This document shows positions 43,911-51,152 of a stretch of DNA of 64,000 nt, in pieces (within the stretch, counting starts at the first letter, position 1; every line of letters starts with the position of its first letter). Under the pieces are notes generated by a model. It did no database searches. It was not told where the DNA came from and saw only the letters and a list, made by a program, of their open reading frames with translations. This stretch comes from Streptomyces yatensis. Its GTDB lineage: Bacteria; Actinomycetota; Actinomycetes; Streptomycetales; Streptomycetaceae. The translations under genes and the position numbers were made by a program. The stretch spans positions 5,642,001-5,706,000 of the forward strand of contig NZ_CP072941.1 in the NCBI RefSeq assembly GCF_018069625.1. The letters are read 5' to 3'.

Positions 43911-44876
43911 ATGTCACACAACCCCGACCCCGTGGTCTCGGTGGTCATCCCCTGCCATGACTACGCCCGCTACCTTCCCCAGGCCGTGTCCAGCATCCTT
44001 GCCCAGACCTTCCGGGACTGGGAGCTCCTCATCGTCGACGACGGCAGCACCGACAACACCCTCGAGGTCGCCCGGTCCCTGATCGCCCGCCACCCCGACC
44101 GGCGCATCAGGATCGTCCAGCGGGCGAACGGCGGCGTCTCGGCCGCCCGCAACACCGGGATCGAGGCGGCCACCGGCCGCTACGTCCTTCCGCTGGACGC
44201 CGATGACGTGATCGCTCCCACGATGCTCGAGAAGACCGTCGCGGTCCTGGACGACAGCCCCGGCATCGCGATCGCCTCCACGGATGTGTTCACGTTCACC
44301 GACGACGATCTGCCCCCGCAGGCGATGTCCCTCCCCGCCTACAGCCGGGAACTGATGCTCCAGCGGCTGATCATGTTCTACTGCTCGCTGTACCGCCGGG
44401 AGGTCTGGCGGACCGTGGGCGGCTACGACGAGAGCATGCGGGCCGGAGAGGACTGGGACTTCTGGGTCGGCTGCGTCGAGCACGGCTTCGATGCCCACCA
44501 CATCCATGAGCCGCTGTTCGGGGCGCGCAACAAGGACACGGGCCTCCACGTGGAAGCCGCCGAGAACGACCTGGCCATCCGGGCGCGGATCGTGGCCAAC
44601 CACCCGAGCCTGTTCAAGCCGATCAGCCGTGGCTGGGCACAGGCCGTGCTCGGCCAGGACGCGGAAGCCTGCCTGCCGGACGAACGCGTGCCCGACGACA
44701 TCCTCACCCGGGCCGCCGAGATGGATCACTTCCTCACCGCGGTGATGGCCCTGCAGCGCACGGCGCGGGTGCAGCACTACCACATCCAGCGGCTGGAGAA
44801 GGAACTGGCGGCACACCGCCACGCGGCCGGCTCTCCCGCCCAGGACCCGACCACGTCGGCGGTGTCCGCCGTCTAG
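43911..44876 (+). CDS. GT2-family glycosyltransferase
   Basis: A 321-residue GT-A enzyme: VSVVIPCHDYARYLPQAVSS, ILAQTFRDWELLIVDDGSTD, GGVSAARNTGIEAATGRYVL, the D-x-D region PLDADDVIAPTMLEK, and GGYDESMRAGEDWDFWVGCV. The C-terminal about 70 residues contain an amphipathic helix (ALQRTARVQHYHIQRLEKEL) that may dimerise. No signal or membrane helix. It lies 181 bp after the Cys-rich repeat gene, in the same direction, with only a weak ribosome-binding site. Likely works with the upstream three-domain glycosyltransferase; substrate unknown. Confidence 0.88.
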   Translation: MSHNPDPVVSVVIPCHDYARYLPQAVSSILAQTFRDWELLIVDDGSTDNTLEVARSLIARHPDRRIRIVQRANGGVSAARNTGIEAATGRYVLPLDADDVIAPTMLEKTVAVLDDSPGIAIASTDVFTFTDDDLPPQAMSLPAYSRELMLQRLIMFYCSLYRREVWRTVGGYDESMRAGEDWDFWVGCVEHGFDAHHIHEPLFGARNKDTGLHVEAAENDLAIRARIVANHPSLFKPISRGWAQAVLGQDAEACLPDERVPDDILTRAAEMDHFLTAVMALQRTARVQHYHIQRLEKELAAHRHAAGSPAQDPTTSAVSAV

Positions 44877-44884
44877 CGTCGTGC

Positions 44885-45598
44885 TCAGGCCGCGCCGATG
44901 CTCGCACCGCCGTCGACGCGCAGGATCTGACCGGTGATGAAACCCGCCTTCTTGGAGAGCAGGAAGGCGATGGCGGCCGCGAGCTCGTCCGGGCGCCCGA
45001 ACCTTCTCATGGGAACACCCGCCAGGTAGCGGGCGGCTGAGGCGGACCCGGGCGGGTTGTTCTCCCGGAACAACTCGGTCTCGGTGGGGCCCGGGGCGAC
45101 GGCGTTGACGGTGATCCCGTGTGCCGCGAGCTCTCCGGCCCAGCCCCGCGTCAAGAACTCATTGGCGGCCTTGGCCGCACCGTAGGACGTTCGATCGGGC
45201 AACCCCAGGGTGACCAGGCTGGTGACGTTCACCACGCGGCCCCAGGACCGTTCGAGCATGCCGGGCAAGGCGGCCTGGACGATCTGGACCGCGGTGCGCA
45301 CGTTCATGTCGAGAACCGCGTCGAGGTCGGACAGAGCGACCTGCCCGACGGGCGCGGGTCGCACCATACCCACATTGTTGACCACGGCGTCGACCGGTCC
45401 CGCGCCCATCACTTCGCCCAGGACCTGATCGGTGGCCGCGCGGTCGGCAAGGTCGGCCTCGTAGAACTCGCCGGGAAACGACTGCGGTGCGCTGCGGGCG
45501 ATGCCCACGGGAGTGTGGCCGTCTCCTGCCAGCTGCTCCGCGAGGGCGCGGCCGATGCCTTTGGACGCGCCCGTGATGAGTACTCGCCTACGGGGCAT
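44885..45598 (-). CDS. Short-chain dehydrogenase/reductase
   Basis: A 237-residue classical SDR. NAD(P)-binding VLITGASKGIGRALAEQLAG, the structural motif VDAVVNNVGMVR (NNVG in place of NNAG), catalytic Ser in VVNVTSLVTLG, and Tyr/Lys in YGAAKAANEFL. AAAGGAG precedes the ATG. It is convergent with the GT2 gene (8 bp apart) and divergent from a truncated TetR remnant that probably once regulated it. Substrate unknown. Confidence 0.92.
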   Translation of the reverse strand: MPRRRVLITGASKGIGRALAEQLAGDGHTPVGIARSAPQSFPGEFYEADLADRAATDQVLGEVMGAGPVDAVVNNVGMVRPAPVGQVALSDLDAVLDMNVRTAVQIVQAALPGMLERSWGRVVNVTSLVTLGLPDRTSYGAAKAANEFLTRGWAGELAAHGITVNAVAPGPTETELFRENNPPGSASAARYLAGVPMRRFGRPDELAAAIAFLLSKKAGFITGQILRVDGGASIGAA

Positions 45599-45695
45599 GG
45601 GTTCACTCCTTTGCTGCGCGGATCCGCGCACCGATCGCGGGTGAGGGCCGGGGGCCCGGCCCGAAGAGTGGGCTGCCGTCTTTGACAGGCCCGTC

Positions 45696-46025
45696 ATGTT
45701 TGACACTGTTGCAAACTTTGACGACACCGCGGGCATCCCCGCCCGCGGCTGTCTGTCGACCAAGACGGCCACCGACGCCCGGGCCGGAACAGAGCTCATC
45801 CGGGCCGCGCTCCGCGGGCTGCTGGACGGTCTGGAACGCGTCCTCGCCGAGCGGCTCTCCCGGGACGACGCCGTCGGTCTGCTCACGGTCCCGCCGGTCG
45901 AGGCGGCGCGGGTCCTGGTCACCATGACGCGCGGCAACGTCGTCATCGAAAGCGTGTACCGGGATCCGTCCCGGCTGCGGACCGCGGTCAAGACCCTGGT
46001 CGACATGATCATCCGCGCCGACTGA
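45696..46025 (+). pseudogene. TetR-family regulator remnant, DNA-binding domain missing
   Basis: 109 codons reading like the C-terminal ligand-binding half of a TetR regulator (IPARGCLSTKTATDARAG, LIRAALRGLLDGLERVLAE, LVTMTRGNVVIESVYRDPSR). No helix-turn-helix is encoded in any frame upstream. Its position, divergent from the SDR gene, is where the intact regulator would be. A functional short protein cannot be excluded. Confidence 0.6.
45698..45716. promoter_or_regulatory. Operator-like palindrome at the SDR/TetR-remnant junction
   Basis: GTTTG-N9-CAAAC, with an 11-of-15 symmetric core TTGACACTGTTGCAA. TTTGAC(A/G) also recurs at 45681, 45699 and 45717, exactly 18 bp apart. Confidence 0.4.
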
Positions 46026-46072
46026 CGGCCCTCGCCGGCACCCGGCGGTCCCTCCCTCCGACGCGATCCCGG

Positions 46073-46177
46073 GTGTACCGTTCCTTCCCGCTGGAGCAGG
46101 CGGCCGACGCCTGGCGGGCTGTCCAGGAGGAGGGCCGCACCCGCGGCCGGATCGTGCTGGACATCGACGCCAACTGA
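46073..46177 (+). pseudogene. C-terminal fragment of a zinc-type alcohol dehydrogenase/quinone reductase
   Basis: 35 codons ending in TGA read VYRSFPLEQAADAWRAVQEE-G-RTRGRIVLDIDAN in two parts, the typical last strand and helix of medium-chain dehydrogenases. No other part of such a gene is present. Confidence 0.65.
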
Positions 46178-46256
46178 CGTCAGCCCCCTACCTGCGGCTT
46201 CATCGCGGGCAGGGGGCTTCGGTGCACGGCAGCCGCGAGGGCCGATGCGCGAACTC

Positions 46257-46868
46257 TCAGCGCAGCGCCGCCTCGCCCGAGTACACCGCACGCAGCGCGC
46301 GCTCGACCGTCTCCTCGTTTTCGCCGACCGGGGCCACGTAGTCCAGGATGCCGCGTGCCGCGGTCTCGCCGACGGTGCGGGTGATGACCCATGTGGCGAG
46401 GTACTGGGACGACAGGCAGCCGCCCGCCGTGGCGATGTTTCCCTCGGCGTGGAAGGGGGCGTCCAGTACGGTGACGCCGCCGGCCTCGACGAAGGGGCGG
46501 CTCTTCTGGTCCGTGCAGGCGGGCATGCCGTTCAGCAGCCCGAGCCGCGAGAGCACCAGCGCGCCGGAGCACTGGGCGCCGATCAGCTGGCGTGAGGGGT
46601 CGAGGGGGAGGCGGGAGATCAGTTCGTCGTCGGCGACTACCTCGCGCGCCTTCACGCCGCTGCCGATCAGGACGACGTCGGCTTCGGTCACGAACTCCAT
46701 CGGGCGCTGGCCGGTGACCTCGACGCCGTTCATGGAGGCGACCACCGGCGTCGGTGTGGTGATGAAGGCCTCCAGGCCGTCCTTGCGGCATCGGTTGATC
46801 AGCGCGGAGGCGATGAAGCTGTCGAGCTCGTTGAATCCGTCAAAGGTGACCACGGCTACCTGCGGCAT
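46257..46868 (-). CDS. DJ-1/PfpI-family protein
   Basis: A 203-residue protein with the class I glutamine-amidotransferase-like fold. VAVVTFDGFNELDSFIASAL starts the fold; the nucleophile elbow is LIGAQCSGALVLSRLGLL with the conserved Cys; GGCLSSQYLATWVITR follows. GAGGAG precedes the ATG. Members include proteases, glyoxalases/deglycases and transcription regulators; there is no AraC domain here, so a small hydrolase or deglycase is most likely. Confidence 0.88.
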   Translation of the reverse strand: MPQVAVVTFDGFNELDSFIASALINRCRKDGLEAFITTPTPVVASMNGVEVTGQRPMEFVTEADVVLIGSGVKAREVVADDELISRLPLDPSRQLIGAQCSGALVLSRLGLLNGMPACTDQKSRPFVEAGGVTVLDAPFHAEGNIATAGGCLSSQYLATWVITRTVGETAARGILDYVAPVGENEETVERALRAVYSGEAALR

Positions 46869-46973
46869 GGCATCTCCTCACGTGCGGTAAGGCGGCTCGA
46901 TAAGCGGCTCAGTGTCCCCCGGGCGCCGGGACCGGGTCGCGGGCCAATCCGGGGGCGGTGGCTCATCGGGCCA

Positions 46974-46995
46974 TAAGACCTCTTAAGGACTTACG
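46974..46995. promoter_or_regulatory. Symmetric site upstream of the GntR gene
   Basis: TAAG-ACCT-CTTA (46974-46985) overlaps CTTAAG and AAGGACTT. It is an AT-rich symmetric cluster in GC-rich DNA, 54 bp before the GntR start; candidate autoregulatory operator. Confidence 0.45.
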
Positions 46996-47048
46996 CTGAA
47001 ATCGTCCGCTGCGGCCGCACAACCGAGGGACGGGACGGTGAGCTACGC

Positions 47049-47834
47049 ATGGCCAAGTACGAGCAGATCGCCGATGCCCTGCGGCAGAGCATCCGCGCGG
47101 GTCAGCTGCTGCCCGGGGAGCGGCTTCCGGCCGAGGACAAGCTCGCGGCGCGGTATCGGACCAGTGTGCCGACGCTGCAGCGGGCGCTGTCGGAGCTGGT
47201 GGCCGAGGGGCTGATCGACCGGCGGCACGGGGTGGGGACGTTCGTCCGCACTCCGCGCCGGCGGGTCATGCGGAGCAACGACCGGCACCAGTGGGAGAAG
47301 GACCGGGTGCGCCGGTCCACGGCGGAGCGGCTGCGGACCGGGTCCACCGAGCACGACACCGGGCTGGAGGTGACCGACCTCGCCTTCCACGCCGAGTACC
47401 GCGACGCGAAGGCCGACGAGGACCTGGCGTCGGTCTTCGGGGTCCCCATGGGCACGCGGGTGCTGGAGCGTATCTACCGCACCAACTGCCGCGCGGAGGA
47501 CGCGCCGTTCGCCCTGGTGCACTCCTACCTCGTCCACGACGTGGTGGCCGCCAATCCGGATCTGCTCGACGCCGCCAACGAGCCCTGGCCCGGCGGCACC
47601 CAGAATCAGCTCTACACGATCGGCATCGAGCTGGACCGCGTAGAGGAACGGATCACGGCCCGGCCGCCGACGGTGGAAGAGGCAGAAGCCCTCGGGCTGA
47701 AGAAGGGGGTGTCGGTGATCGTCCTGCGCAAGATCTGTACGGATATCCGCGACCGGGTCGTGGAGGTCTCCGACGTGACGCTGTGCGGAGACCGTACGGA
47801 GCTCGTCTTCACCACGTCCCTGAAGAGATGGTGA
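47049..47834 (+). CDS. GntR-family regulator (HutC type, UTRA domain)
   Basis: A 261-residue regulator. The winged helix is clear (YEQIADALRQSIRAGQLLPG, ERLPAEDKLAARYRTSVPTL, ALSELVAEGLIDRRHGVGTF), followed by a UTRA effector-binding domain (VFGVPMGTRVLERIYRTNCR, HSYLVHDVVAANPDL, ERITARPPTVEEAEALGLKK). The gene is 49 bp upstream of a GT2 gene in the same orientation, separated by a 24-bp tandem repeat, so it may control that gene. UTRA ligands are often sugars or small metabolites; not determinable here. Confidence 0.92.
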   Translation: MAKYEQIADALRQSIRAGQLLPGERLPAEDKLAARYRTSVPTLQRALSELVAEGLIDRRHGVGTFVRTPRRRVMRSNDRHQWEKDRVRRSTAERLRTGSTEHDTGLEVTDLAFHAEYRDAKADEDLASVFGVPMGTRVLERIYRTNCRAEDAPFALVHSYLVHDVVAANPDLLDAANEPWPGGTQNQLYTIGIELDRVEERITARPPTVEEAEALGLKKGVSVIVLRKICTDIRDRVVEVSDVTLCGDRTELVFTTSLKRW

Positions 47835-47875
47835 CCATGCCGAACCCCCTGATGGTGACCATGCCGCACACCCTG
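47828..47875 (+). repeat. 24-bp tandem duplication between GntR and GT2 genes
   Basis: Two 24-bp units (47828-47851, 47852-47875; two mismatches), each starting with the near-palindrome ATGGTGACCAT. The GntR stop codon lies in the first copy. May be an operator pair or a slippage duplication. Confidence 0.8.
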
Positions 47876-47883
47876 AGGACCAT

Positions 47884-48639
47884 ATGAACACCATCACCGT
47901 CATCACCGCGGTCCACGCCCCGGGCGCCGAGCATCTGCCGGACGCCTACAAGTCGTTGTGCGAGCAGGAGCTGCCGGACGGCTGGGACTGGCAGTGGGTC
48001 ATCCAGGAAGACGGCGAGACCGACGCCGTACGCCCCTACGTCCCCGACGACGCCCGCGTCAGCTTCGGCCAGGGCCGGGCCGGCCGGGCCGCGATGGCCC
48101 GCACGATGGGGCTCTCCCGCGCCGAGGGCGAGTACGTCAAGGTGCTGGACGCCGATGACATGCTCACCCCCGGCGCCCTCGCCCGCGACCTCCGCGCGCT
48201 CACCGGCCACCCCGATCTCGGCTGGGCCACCTGCCGCGCCCTGGACCTGCTGCCCGACGGCTCCACCGTCGGCTTCGAGGGCGATCCGCCGCAGGGGCCC
48301 ATCGCGCGCGGCGCCCTCCTCGAGTTCTGGCGGGCGAACGACTACCGTGCCCAGGTCCACCCCGTCACCCTCTTCGTCCGCCGGGACCTGCTCCTCGCCC
48401 TCGGCGGCTGGATGGCCCTGCCCGCGTCCGAGGACACCGGCCTCCTCATGGCCCTCAACGCGGTCAGCCGCGGCTGGTTCACCGCCGAGACCGGCCTGCT
48501 CTACCGCAAGTGGCCCGGCCAGGTCACCAGCCAGTCCGCCCACACCGACGAGGCCGAGCGCGCGGCCCGCTTCGCGGTGGTCGAGGCCCGGGCCCGGGTC
48601 CTGGCCGCCATGGACGGCTGGCGCTACGACGCGCGCTAG
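47884..48639 (+). CDS. GT2-family glycosyltransferase
   Basis: A 251-residue GT-A protein: ITVITAVHAPGAEHLPDAYK, WQWVIQEDGETDAVRPYVPD, RTMGLSRAEGEYVKVLDADD (catalytic D-A-D-D), MALPASEDTGLLMALNAVSR and FTAETGLLYRKWPGQ. ATG 47884 follows a CTGAGGACC site. Its last codons and stop (TAG 48637-48639) overlap by opposite strands the stop of an IS481 transposase fragment, so the native 3' end may have been changed by the insertion. Cotranscription with the GntR gene is likely. Confidence 0.88.
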   Translation: MNTITVITAVHAPGAEHLPDAYKSLCEQELPDGWDWQWVIQEDGETDAVRPYVPDDARVSFGQGRAGRAAMARTMGLSRAEGEYVKVLDADDMLTPGALARDLRALTGHPDLGWATCRALDLLPDGSTVGFEGDPPQGPIARGALLEFWRANDYRAQVHPVTLFVRRDLLLALGGWMALPASEDTGLLMALNAVSRGWFTAETGLLYRKWPGQVTSQSAHTDEAERAARFAVVEARARVLAAMDGWRYDAR

Positions 48640-48908
48640 ATGTACTGACCCGAGAGATTGGGGACGCGGCTGGCGGGTGGCAACCCCTTCAGGGCGGTGT
48701 GTCTCCGATGGTGGTTGTAGTTGTGCAGCCACGCGGGGAACGCGTCGCGGCGTTCCTGTTCACTGAGGTAGGGCCTGGCGTAGACCCATTCGTCAAGGAG
48801 GGTGCGGTTGTAGCGTTCGACCTTCCCGTTGGTCTGTGAGCGGTGGGGGCGGGTGTGCGGTGGACCATGTGGGTCTTTCTGGTTTGAGGATGACGATGGG
48901 CCGGGCAC
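48636..48908 (-). mobile_element. IS481-family transposase remnant (C-terminal part)
   Basis: The frame encodes the characteristic end of IS481/rve transposases: HTRPHRSQTNGKVERYNRTL, LDEWVYARPYLSEQERRDAF, PAWLHNYNHHRRHTALKG, PPASRVPNLSGQ. The catalytic D-D part and the N-terminus are missing and no terminal inverted repeats are recognisable, so it is an inactive scar. From 48909 to 48999 the reverse strand also reads protein-like (DNPLNIDHFDTTPFVSAREM) but I cannot assign it. Confidence 0.8.
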
Positions 48909-48999
48909 GGGTGGTGTCCCGAGGCCCCGGCCATCTCGCGGGCGCTCACGAACGGTGTGGTGTCGAAGTGGTCGATGTTCAGCGGGTTGTCGCGCCTGC

Positions 49000-49482
49000 T
49001 TAGGGCCGCTTGGGATCCAGGGGGCTTTGCGGGCGCAGGTTGCCTTGGTCGTCGAGGTCGTTCAGCACCGCAGGCAGCCCCTTGGTGAGCATCTTGGTGC
49101 GGATGGTGCCAAGGATCTTGGCCATGAAGTAGCCTCCGGCCCCGGTGAAGCCGGTGTGGTCGTAGGTGAAGCGCGTTCCGCTGCCGTGCGGTGTGAGTCG
49201 GTAGGCGACCTCAGTGACCTCGCCACCGCTTTCGTCCTGCCACGAGTAGCGCAGCAGCGAAGGCTCGCGTACCTCCAGCACCTCGCACAGTACGACGCCG
49301 CTCCAGCCCGGCTTGGGGTTCGCGATGAACTTGAACTTGGTGCCGACCGTGGTGGCGAAGCCCGCTGGCCGAGCGCCGGCGCCGGTGGCCGTCCACAGCG
49401 GAATCAGCTCCGGATCGGTGACCGCGCGCCAGACCTTCTCCGGTGGATGCGGGTAGTCGCGGACGATGTGGATGACGCTCAT
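49000..49482 (-). CDS. SRPBCC-family (AHSA1-like) protein
   Basis: A 160-residue START/Bet v1-like ligand-binding protein: VIHIVRDYPHPPEKVWRAVT, DPELIPLWTATG, CEVLEVREPSLLRYSWQDES, TRFTYDHTGFTGAGGYFMA. ATG 49482 is chosen for the AGGAG 8 nt upstream; the frame extends 13 codons further. It is divergent from a TetR gene, the usual layout where the regulator controls the SRPBCC gene. Ligand unknown. Confidence 0.88.
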   Translation of the reverse strand: MSVIHIVRDYPHPPEKVWRAVTDPELIPLWTATGAGARPAGFATTVGTKFKFIANPKPGWSGVVLCEVLEVREPSLLRYSWQDESGGEVTEVAYRLTPHGSGTRFTYDHTGFTGAGGYFMAKILGTIRTKMLTKGLPAVLNDLDDQGNLRPQSPLDPKRP

Positions 49483-49533
49483 TGAGGGCTCCTGTCGCAT
49501 GCAGGCGTCAAGCCAGCGCATATTTCAGTGATG

Positions 49534-49578
49534 GTAAACTTACAGTAGCAGAAAATATTTTAGGGACTGGACTATGCT
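49534..49578. promoter_or_regulatory. AT-rich divergent promoter region with palindrome
   Basis: GTAA-AC-TTAC (49534-49543) and TATGCT (49573-49578), a -10 ending 6 nt before ATG 49585. The segment 49520-49562 is strikingly AT-rich for this genome, as expected for a TetR operator and divergent promoters. Confidence 0.5.
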
Positions 49579-49584
49579 TCGGTG

Positions 49585-50328
49585 ATGACCATGCGCACCG
49601 TGGATTGGACGGCCCTGCGCCCGCGTGACGAGGTACCCGCCGTCGAGGGGCTACGGGAGCGTAAGAAACGGCTTCTTCGACGGCAGCTGTCCGACACAGC
49701 CACCGAGATGTTCATGGAGAGGGGCTTCGACGCGGTACGGGTCGCCGAGATCGCAGAAGCCTGCGGGGTCTCGGAGAAGACGGTGTTCAACTACTTCCCG
49801 ACCAAGGAATCCCTCGTCCTCGATCTGGGCGAGGCCACGATGGCCTCGCTGAGAGCCATCCTGGCCGATCCAGGCCTGTCGCCGGTCGACGCGGTGTTGA
49901 AGATCCTCTCCAGCGAGCTGGCCAACATCACGTCATGGCTGAGCTCTCAGAACGACCCGGCCGAGGCCAAGGCCATGCTTCTGCGCTTCGGCATGCTGGT
50001 GGGATCCACTCCGTCTCTGCGGGCCTATCAGCGCGACACCGCCGACAAGCAAGTCGCCGTAGCCGCCGAAGCCTTGGCCCAGCGAACCGGGATGAGCTCG
50101 GACGACCCCGAATCGCAGATCGCCGCAACCGCCCTGCTCGCTCTGTGGCCCATCCAGTTCCGGGCGCTGCGCAAGCACCTGAACCGCACCCAGACCTTCG
50201 AAGAACTGCACGACGCCGTGAGTGCCGACGTCCAACGCGCAGCCCGACTCATCGACGTCGGACTCAACTCGCTGGAGACCCGGCCAGAGCAGTCAGAGAT
50301 TCAGACGTCCGGCCCCGGGGCGCCGTAA
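49585..50328 (+). CDS. TetR-family transcriptional regulator
   Basis: A 247-residue repressor. The helix-turn-helix is well formed: RRQLSDTATEMFMERGFDAV, RVAEIAEACGVSEKTVFNYF, PTKESLVLDLGEA. The C-terminal domain is all-helical (LLALWPIQFRALRKHLNRTQ). ATG 49585 fits a leaderless start; GTG 49582 is the adjacent option. It is divergent from the SRPBCC gene and probably represses it and itself through the palindrome between them. Confidence 0.92.
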   Translation: MTMRTVDWTALRPRDEVPAVEGLRERKKRLLRRQLSDTATEMFMERGFDAVRVAEIAEACGVSEKTVFNYFPTKESLVLDLGEATMASLRAILADPGLSPVDAVLKILSSELANITSWLSSQNDPAEAKAMLLRFGMLVGSTPSLRAYQRDTADKQVAVAAEALAQRTGMSSDDPESQIAATALLALWPIQFRALRKHLNRTQTFEELHDAVSADVQRAARLIDVGLNSLETRPEQSEIQTSGPGAP

Positions 50329-50456
50329 GCCACAGCGCCGCGATCGCAGCTTCCCCTGGTCGACCCCACCCTGTCACCAACCTCTGTGGGTAGAACAGCT
50401 GGACCTGCCGGGCGGCGGCACCGATGAGTTTGTGCGGCCTCCCCGGTCTGAGAGGT

Positions 50457-50492
50457 GGAGGAGCTCACCGACCCAGGAGGAGCTCACCGACC
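50457..50492 (+). repeat. 17-bp direct duplication upstream of the DHFR-like gene
   Basis: GGAGGAGCTCACCGACC occurs at 50457-50473 and 50476-50492 (19-bp period), about 20 bp before the start codon; each copy holds a ribosome-binding-site-like GGAGGAG. Confidence 0.85.
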
Positions 50493-50512
50493 GCTTCCCC
50501 CGGAGGGGCATC

Positions 50513-51127
50513 ATGAGGAAGATCACCGCCAGCCTGTTCATCTCGCTCGACGGGGTCGTGGAAGCTCCCGACCAGTGGCACTTCCCCTATTTCAACGACG
50601 AGATGGGCGCCGCCGTCGACGCGTCCTTCGCCACGGCCGACACCCTCCTCCTGGGCCGTAAGACCTACGACAGCTTCGCCGGCGCGTGGCCCGGCCGTGA
50701 GGCGGAGGGCGGCGAGGACGCCGGTTTCGCCAAGAAGCTCGGCGACGCCCGCAAGATCGTCGCCTCCCGCCAGGATCTGACGTTCACCTGGCGGAACTCC
50801 GAACTGCTCAAGGGAGAGCTGGCCGACGCCGTCACCGCGCTGAAGCGCGAACCGGGCGGGGACATCGCCCTCAGCGGCTCGGTCTCCGTCGTCCGGCAGC
50901 TCCTGGCGCACGGCCTGCTGGACGAGTTGCACCTGCTGGTGCACCCGATCGCCGTCCGCAAGGGCATGCGGCTGTTCGACGAGGCCGACACCACGGTCCC
51001 GCTGAGACTGCTGTCCTCCGCGACCTTCCGCACCGGCGTGCTGCACCTGGTCTACGCGCTGGCCGAGCCGACGGGCGACGCGACGTACGACGACGCCAAG
51101 GTCCACCTGCCCCGGGACGACCAGTAG
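50513..51127 (+). CDS. Dihydrofolate-reductase-family (RibD C-terminal-like) protein
   Basis: A 204-residue NADPH-binding reductase-like protein: ITASLFISLDGVVEAPDQWH, ADTLLLGRKTYDSFAGAWPG, DIALSGSVSVVRQLLAHGLL, DELHLLVHPIAVRKGMRLF. The family is widespread as stand-alone proteins of unclear substrate; it is not the housekeeping DHFR. ATG 50513 has GGAGGGG upstream. It follows the TetR gene in the same direction. Confidence 0.9.
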   Translation: MRKITASLFISLDGVVEAPDQWHFPYFNDEMGAAVDASFATADTLLLGRKTYDSFAGAWPGREAEGGEDAGFAKKLGDARKIVASRQDLTFTWRNSELLKGELADAVTALKREPGGDIALSGSVSVVRQLLAHGLLDELHLLVHPIAVRKGMRLFDEADTTVPLRLLSSATFRTGVLHLVYALAEPTGDATYDDAKVHLPRDDQ

Positions 51128-51152
51128 CACCGTCCGCCACGCACCGTCTGCG

